From contig DATNQF010000242.1 of assembly GCA_036702855.1 (NCBI GenBank), forward strand, positions 1 through 64,000: a stretch of DNA of 64,000 nucleotides. Reading direction: 5' to 3'. Shown in pieces: positions 59,689 to 64,000 of this stretch (positions within the stretch are counted from its first letter, which is position 1; each line of letters opens with the position of its first letter). Source of the stretch: JACVSF01 sp036702855 (GTDB lineage: Bacteria; Cyanobacteriota; Cyanobacteriia; Phormidesmidales; Phormidesmidaceae). The notes below the pieces were generated by a model. The model saw only the letters and a list, made by a program, of their open reading frames with translations, was not told where the DNA came from and made no database searches. The translations under genes and the position numbers were made by a program.

Positions 59689-60348
59689 CTACTTATTTGT
59701 GAAATTCTGAAGGAACTGCTGCACAGGATCAGGAACTCCCTGTGTTGCAGGTTGCTCCGGTAGATTCTTAACCTCCTCTGGTGGTGGTCCTTCTGGCTCA
59801 GCTGGTTCTGCTTCAGCAGAAGGCGATTCCTGAGATTGATCTTTCTCTGTTACAGGCGTTTCCGCTGGCCTTAGAACCCTAATATCTGAGGAGGTTAAGG
59901 CATCCCAAGCGACGGGAATAAAGAAGCCGATCACAGAAATCACCACCAGGAAAACTATTAGTAAGCAGCCCCCACTTTCCTTTGGCTTTGAATCAAACCC
60001 TACTGCTGCCGACTTCATTGGTGGAAATGTTGCTGCAGGACGGCTAGCCTGATTCGCTGCTATAGTCGGCTGGCGAGCTGGCATTGGTGGAGGGATTTTT
60101 GAAAGCATTTTCGCCTCGTCGCTAGGTGCTGGTAATGAGCCTAGCGACGAGGGTGCTGGGAGTAGGAGTGCTTGCCTAACTTGTGTTGCTGGTAGAGGTT
60201 GCGATCGCTGAGGTAGTTCAGCCGGTAACAATGTGGGCTGGGTCAGCCCTGAAAGAAAATTTGAGGCGACGATGGGAGAATCCTTGGCCAGTTCGATTAG
60301 AAATGTCTGCGGAATCTCAATCCGGGTTAGTTGTATGTTTTCTGCCAT
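59689..60348 (-). CDS. Single-pass membrane protein with Pro-rich linkers
   Basis: Protein of 219 residues. Pro/Ala/Leu-rich N-terminal 120 residues, one hydrophobic helix at about 126-148 (CLLIVFLVVISVIGFFIPVAW), then a Pro/Glu-rich tail. The layout resembles TonB- or VirB10-like proteins in outline only. Two bases before the 59686 gene. Confidence 0.65.
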   Translation of the reverse strand: MAENIQLTRIEIPQTFLIELAKDSPIVASNFLSGLTQPTLLPAELPQRSQPLPATQVRQALLLPAPSSLGSLPAPSDEAKMLSKIPPPMPARQPTIAANQASRPAATFPPMKSAAVGFDSKPKESGGCLLIVFLVVISVIGFFIPVAWDALTSSDIRVLRPAETPVTEKDQSQESPSAEAEPAEPEGPPPEEVKNLPEQPATQGVPDPVQQFLQNFTNK

Positions 60349-60353
60349 TATTA

Positions 60354-61124
60354 TTAGCGCATCCTGATGCCTAGAAAGTCCTCCTCGTCGCCATTGCCGC
60401 TTAAGGCCTCAAAGTCAGGGCAGCTGCCATTCTCGGACCACAGATCCTTATCAAGTCCTCCGTCAAAACCCGCTGGGATGACTTGGGTTTGAGGCTGAGG
60501 AGATGCCGGTTGAGGAGTCTGAACAAATTGCTGTACCTCTTCATGTGGGGGTGCGATCGCAGCTAGCGGAGTCGTAGGGGTAGGGTTCTCATCTGATGTA
60601 CCCCTACGATTGGAGATGAGCCGGTTAGCCTCGCGCAACACCTCATTAACAGGAACTCCTGGCTGAGTTGTTAGCTGGAATGCCGTGGCACTCAACAGTT
60701 GTTCCGTTGGAGATAAATCCCCAAAACACTGGTCAAACGCTTCAAGACGAAGCTGGCTGAGCTGCGCTTGTGTTAAAGGGTGCTGCGGTGAAGGATGTTG
60801 TAGCAGCGGCTGATCTGGCTCATTAGGAAAGTGGGCGGAAGGGGATTTTGGGGAATCGCCTTTTTCATCATGACCAGCAGAAGAATCGTTATCTTCTCCG
60901 TCAAGGATTCGGACTGTAAACAAAAAACTTGGCCAAATGGCCAGTGCGCCTAGGGCAACTGGAATAACCAATTGACGGGCGATCGCAGTGTCCTGCTTTT
61001 TCTCAGCGCTAACAAATGCGCTGAGCAGAAAATTAGCAATCGCAACCGCTGAGATCGAAATCACCAGCCAGTTTAATAGAAACAGAACCCGAGCCCGCAT
61101 GCTGTTCATATTGCGCCCACTCAA
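60354..61124 (-). CDS. Membrane protein with two N-terminal helices
   Basis: Protein of 256 residues. Helices at about 12-35 (VLFLLNWLVISISAVAIANF) and 48-70 (LVIPVALGALAIWPSFLF), followed by a long polar tail with Pro/Gln segments and an acidic end. No family recognised. Short gaps on both sides mark an operon. Confidence 0.7.
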   Translation of the reverse strand: MSGRNMNSMRARVLFLLNWLVISISAVAIANFLLSAFVSAEKKQDTAIARQLVIPVALGALAIWPSFLFTVRILDGEDNDSSAGHDEKGDSPKSPSAHFPNEPDQPLLQHPSPQHPLTQAQLSQLRLEAFDQCFGDLSPTEQLLSATAFQLTTQPGVPVNEVLREANRLISNRRGTSDENPTPTTPLAAIAPPHEEVQQFVQTPQPASPQPQTQVIPAGFDGGLDKDLWSENGSCPDFEALSGNGDEEDFLGIRMR

Positions 61125-61138
61125 ACTTAGAAAATTAG

Positions 61139-61729
61139 TTAGTTGCCACCGGCAAGCTGCCGAACGTTAGATCCGTTGAGGCTGTTGGTAAAACTTGGGA
61201 AGAGGGTCAGCCCTGGATTGGGGCTTATACCAAATCCCCGTTCTACCTGGCTCACTTTTTGTTGGCGAGAAAGCAACATAGCCTTGAACCGGACTAGGGA
61301 TTGATATTCAGGGGGTTTGTCCTGAAGGAATTTCTGCCGGTCTTCAGGAGGGGTGTTGAGGAACGTTAAGGCATCTGCTAGAAGTTCTTCCGCTGCCTCA
61401 ACTTGAGCTTTCTGGAACAAGATGTCCCGCACCATCGCATCGTGCCGAACCTGATTTATCTGGGCCTGCAAGTTGCTGTCGGCCAGGTTGACGAAGTTGA
61501 AAGCGTCAGCCTGAGCCTTTTCCGGCTCCATTAATGGCTCCAGGCATGCTGCGATCGCAGCATCAATGTTGGCATTTCCCGACTGCGACATATAGGCGCA
61601 CACATTGCGAGTAACCTCTTCCATCTCGGGAGCAAGGGGTTGCTTGGGATCTCCACCAAGCTTAGAAATGATCTGGTTAAGAACATCGAGGGGTAGGGCT
61701 AGTTCTTTAGCTAAGTCTTTGGTCAACAT
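61139..61729 (-). CDS. Hypothetical soluble helical protein
   Basis: Protein of 196 residues, mostly helical with a coiled-coil-like centre (FQKAQVEAAEELLADALTFL). Overlaps the HTH gene by seven bases. No family recognised; probably cytoplasmic partner of the envelope cluster. Confidence 0.65.
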   Translation of the reverse strand: MLTKDLAKELALPLDVLNQIISKLGGDPKQPLAPEMEEVTRNVCAYMSQSGNANIDAAIAACLEPLMEPEKAQADAFNFVNLADSNLQAQINQVRHDAMVRDILFQKAQVEAAEELLADALTFLNTPPEDRQKFLQDKPPEYQSLVRFKAMLLSRQQKVSQVERGFGISPNPGLTLFPSFTNSLNGSNVRQLAGGN

Positions 61730-62076
61730 CCTTGTATTTCCTGCAATAACGATTCGATAGGTTGACTATTTCCGTCTGGGCCTGGCGTGAGAACTGCTGC
61801 ACTAAGTTGGCGCGTCAGTTCATTCCTTCGGTGGGATATGCCGTATTTGTTTCTCAGAAGTCGGGCATATCGGATCCAAAGCGATTGCTCATAGGTCAAG
61901 ACATCATTGATTCGATGTGTGGCGAAAATTGGAACCCCTGCCTCTTTACAGGCTTTGGCATCTCGGCTGATCGTGACCGTCGTGCAATTAAGCTCTGCTG
62001 CTAAATCTTCGTAGCGGACAAATTTAGGTCTGCCCTCGGCTACTGTCTGGGCAGCAACTTTAATCGTTTTGGTCAT
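61723..62076 (-). CDS. Small helix-turn-helix protein
   Basis: Protein of 117 residues. RYEDLAAELNCTTVTISRDA (21-40) followed by CKEAGVPIFATHRINDVLTY is a helix-turn-helix with a following second-domain beta, as in small repressors. Placed after a small TM gene and before the membrane cluster, it is a plausible regulator of it. Confidence 0.65.
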   Translation of the reverse strand: MTKTIKVAAQTVAEGRPKFVRYEDLAAELNCTTVTISRDAKACKEAGVPIFATHRINDVLTYEQSLWIRYARLLRNKYGISHRRNELTRQLSAAVLTPGPDGNSQPIESLLQEIQGC

Positions 62077-62239
62077 TGGTTGAATCCAAGGAGAAGTCGA
62101 TCACGCTCAGCCCATCTAGGTCGTCTAGGTTGAAGTCCGCTGCTGGGGGTTCTGCTTCAGCGAAATAAATCCAAAACAGAGTGATACCCGACAGGACTAC
62201 TCCTAGGGCGATCGCAAGGGCTATTGCCTTGCTGTTCAT
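62060..62239 (-). CDS. Small single-pass membrane protein, 59 aa
   Basis: Frame of 59 codons. MNSKAIALAIALGVVLSGIT is a hydrophobic helix, then LFWIYFAEAE and an acidic tail (DFNLDDLDGLSVIDFSLD). Its end overlaps the HTH gene start by 17 bases, so it heads the operon. No strong ribosome binding site. Confidence 0.6.
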   Translation of the reverse strand: MNSKAIALAIALGVVLSGITLFWIYFAEAEPPAADFNLDDLDGLSVIDFSLDSTNDQND

Positions 62240-62399
62240 GTTTTTTAGGTGTCAATAGTTGTTTTGTTCTTGTTCACACAGTAACCACCCATGAACCGTC
62301 TGTCAACCACACACGGTCAAAACAGAGAAATTCTTTTTCTTGCCTACTGCAATCCGATAGCAGAAACTGGAGAGGTTTATAAGGGCGATTGGTTGTCTA

Positions 62400-62819
62400 A
62401 TGCGAATTTCGAGGGTTTTAGAAGCGGTTGAGTCAGCACTGAAAGAGTCAGGGCTGAGCGACAAGAAACGGGCTGAGCTGCTGCTGCGGATCATTCAGGA
62501 AGTGGGAATGGAGGCAGAGCCAATCACAAAAATTGATATTCCCTGGGAAAAATTGGCGTTAGCATCCTTGAAAGACCCAAAACGAAGGCGGCCCCATTCG
62601 GCAACGCTTTCGATTTATCACTTCACTATGCTGTTGGTCATGGCCGAGGTGTCAGGCAACTCGCTCGGTGGTTGCGTTCAGCAAGCAGTCGAGGAATATG
62701 TTCGGAATCATCTGGATCGGACCAACGACGAGCTGCTGATCCTAAAAGGAGCCAGTAAGCAGGGAGTGGTCGAGATTATTCAGGAAATTGTAGACAGGCG
62801 TTTTAAGCGCCAAGAGTAA
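62400..62819 (+). CDS. Hypothetical protein
   Basis: Protein of 139 residues. Mainly helical; AEVSGNSLGGCVQQAVEEYV and EEIVDRRFKRQE suggest a small DNA-binding or RHH-like protein, unconfirmed. Starts a plus-strand run after the divergent 62240-62399 gap, which holds no gene. Confidence 0.65.
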   Translation: MRISRVLEAVESALKESGLSDKKRAELLLRIIQEVGMEAEPITKIDIPWEKLALASLKDPKRRRPHSATLSIYHFTMLLVMAEVSGNSLGGCVQQAVEEYVRNHLDRTNDELLILKGASKQGVVEIIQEIVDRRFKRQE

Positions 62820-62832
62820 AACGGAGAAGGGT

Positions 62833-63687
62833 ATGGAATGGGCTGCATCATTGCGATATGGTGGTCAGCTAGTAAGAGCGTCGGAATGCGATTACGACGA
62901 TTTCAAATATTTAAAGCCAATCTGCCCAAACCCCCTCTGTGGGGAAGCAGTACATCTCAAGGCCAAAGATTCCACAAAAAGGCAGCCCTACTGGGCTCAT
63001 TTTGAGGTTAAGGATGAGGCGCTTAGGAACTGTAGTGAAAGAGTTAACAGGTTTGATGATGAGGAGATTAAGCGGCGGCAGACCAAGGCACGGAATCAAA
63101 GGCTAAAGGACTTTCAACGGTGGTTCTGGTCGATTGTTTCGCAGTTACCCTTATCTCATATTGATGGGGAGATATTTGAGGGGATTGTTGAGCCACACTG
63201 GACGCTTTATGACAACAACCCCAGCTACCGAGAGTACAGCGATCAGGTGGCTCAGTTGGTCGCTGAAATGCTGCGAAGCGATGAGCTGGCCGACGATATT
63301 GACAGAGTATTGTCCGGCTTCTTCGATGGCGAGTTCGACTATTTCCATAAAAAATGGTCGTCTGGTGAAACCGCGCCTCAGCATCTTCTAGATTATGTCC
63401 AGGCCTTTAGGCATCAGGTGGACCGGCGCATGCAGAAGCTGATAACGGCTGAAGCCATACATTTCATTTGCTCTAACACAGGTATTCAATTCCTGAGAGC
63501 TCTCAACTTCAATGCGATAATTCCGCTCTACCAAATTAACCAAGGCTCAATGTTGCCCCCAGCGCACCCAACCATAAGCCCATTTCTCCTCAACTTGTGT
63601 AGGGATAATGCAATAACCATTACTGGGTTGGTTCCGTGGGCCATAGAATTTGAGAAATTGGGCTCTAAGTCAAAGGTTTCTGTATGA
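62833..63687 (+). CDS. CoiA-like zinc protein
   Basis: Protein of 284 residues with an ACGGAGAAG site. The N-terminal 70 residues read ICPNPLCGEAVHLKAKDS, then PYWAHFEVKD, then NCSERVNR, the 'CP.C...v..k......aHF......C' pattern at the start of CoiA-like competence and phage proteins that have a nuclease-type fold behind. The remaining 200 residues are helical and unrecognised. Overlaps the next gene by four bases. Confidence 0.55.
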   Translation: MEWAASLRYGGQLVRASECDYDDFKYLKPICPNPLCGEAVHLKAKDSTKRQPYWAHFEVKDEALRNCSERVNRFDDEEIKRRQTKARNQRLKDFQRWFWSIVSQLPLSHIDGEIFEGIVEPHWTLYDNNPSYREYSDQVAQLVAEMLRSDELADDIDRVLSGFFDGEFDYFHKKWSSGETAPQHLLDYVQAFRHQVDRRMQKLITAEAIHFICSNTGIQFLRALNFNAIIPLYQINQGSMLPPAHPTISPFLLNLCRDNAITITGLVPWAIEFEKLGSKSKVSV

Positions 63688-63953
63688 GTGCGATCGCATT
63701 CCAATCGAAAAGGGCTAGAAGACGGAATCGAGGCAGGCTCAGGGAATTAAAAAATGAACTTCAGGTACTGGCTGTCATCAAGACCATGAATCGGATGTTT
63801 GATGAGATAGCGGAGAAGGTATCAGTGACCTATAGCATTGATCACCTGAATCTATCGCCCGAATCTATGGAAGAACTCAGAAGGTGGCGTGAAGCGGAAA
63901 GCAGGGCAATGTATGACGCTACTGCTGACATTAGGGCACTTCTAGGCAAGTAG
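63684..63953 (+). CDS. Small hypothetical protein, 89 aa
   Basis: Basic, helical protein starting MSAIAFQSKRARRRNRGRLR. ATG overlaps the stop of the CoiA-like gene. Its first codons contain GCGATCGCATTCCAATCGAA, repeated 0.3 kb downstream at the start of the next gene, so these two are probably paralogues. Confidence 0.65.
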   Translation: MSAIAFQSKRARRRNRGRLRELKNELQVLAVIKTMNRMFDEIAEKVSVTYSIDHLNLSPESMEELRRWREAESRAMYDATADIRALLGK

Positions 63954-63962
63954 AGGTTGGCA

Positions 63963-64000
63963 ATGGTTAAGGCGATCGCATTCCAATCGAAACGGAGTAG
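63963..64000 (+). CDS. Start of next gene, cut by the window edge
   Basis: ATG followed by MVKAIAFQSKRS, with the same AIAFQSKR beginning as the preceding gene. Only twelve codons are inside the window. Confidence 0.5.
   Translation, partial: MVKAIAFQSKRS

Larger units (their letters stand above)
1561..62989 (+). repeat. Polar strand-biased 9-mer (G[T/G]CAGCCCT), about 25 copies
   Basis: Copies seen on the plus strand begin at 1561, 3365, 7745, 9994, 12406, 16027, 20616, 24475, 32176, 34112, 35379, 37660, 42454, 43015, 44036, 45068, 48132, 50186, 51318, 54014, 55432, 59311, 60242, 61206 and 62981. Only two were found in reverse orientation (3867 and 55588). The bias holds across minus-strand genes as well as plus-strand genes. 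HIP1, being palindromic, cannot give such a signal. Confidence 0.8.

Noticed and set aside
1..64000. tRNA, rRNA or integrase genes
   Set aside because: No cloverleaf with a GTTCRA-type T arm, no rRNA-like region, and no tyrosine or serine recombinase motif was found.

Overview
The window reads as part of a large cyanobacterial extrachromosomal element, most simply a phage-plasmid or a plasmid that has absorbed phage genes. The cyanobacterial origin rests on the very dense HIP1 palindrome GCGATCGC, which lies in and between genes throughout. The phage side is a small and a large terminase subunit (44.4-48.7 kb) and a tail-fibre-like cluster (38-42.8 kb, minus strand). The plasmid side is a parA-parB operon (53-54.6 kb). 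No capsid, portal, integrase, replication initiator, tRNA or rRNA gene was found here, so the rest of the element must lie outside the window. The genus cannot be read from these data.

Layout. (1) 0-15 kb, plus strand: about 25 short, tightly packed and often overlapping genes, nearly all without recognisable family, broken by hairpin terminators, a small membrane protein and several dispersed palindromes. (2) 15-20 kb: a ParB-like DNA-binding protein, a divergent sliding-clamp (DnaN)-like protein and a D12-class DNA adenine methylase. (3) 20-25 kb: a 1678-residue N6-methylase/SNF2-type helicase of the DarB/antirestriction kind. (4) 25-38 kb: more short genes, including a DpdA-like (TGT-fold) protein with a C-terminal ScoMcrA-head-like domain, a second adenine methylase, a CRISPR-like repeat pair, an HTH protein, a gene broken by a hairpin-templated insertion, and two coupled PP-loop (PAPS-reductase-like) proteins. 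(5) 38-42.8 kb, minus: tail-fibre/adhesin genes with YadA-head-like repeats. (6) 42.8-43.2 kb: a promoter followed by a strongly structured RNA candidate. (7) 43.2-49.3 kb: terminase genes. (8) 49.3-62.2 kb, minus: small genes, a DEDD exonuclease, an HNH nuclease, an HD-GYP response regulator joined to parB-parA, then an envelope-type cluster (Tat-exported lysozyme/M23 hydrolase, several membrane proteins, a degenerate-P-loop protein, an HTH protein). (9) 62.4-64 kb, plus: a CoiA-like zinc protein and small paralogues.

How the genes may work together. Segregation: parA-parB plus an HD-GYP phosphodiesterase. Packaging: terS/terL. DNA protection or modification: two adenine methylases, the methylase-helicase, the DpdA-like protein and two PP-loop enzymes. 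Envelope remodelling or DNA transfer: the 55.6-62.2 kb cluster. The most striking non-gene signal is a polar 9-mer (GTCAGCCCT or GGCAGCCCT) that I count about 25 times on the plus strand against 2 on the minus strand, regardless of gene direction. All counts are by eye and functional assignments are by motif recognition, not by database search.
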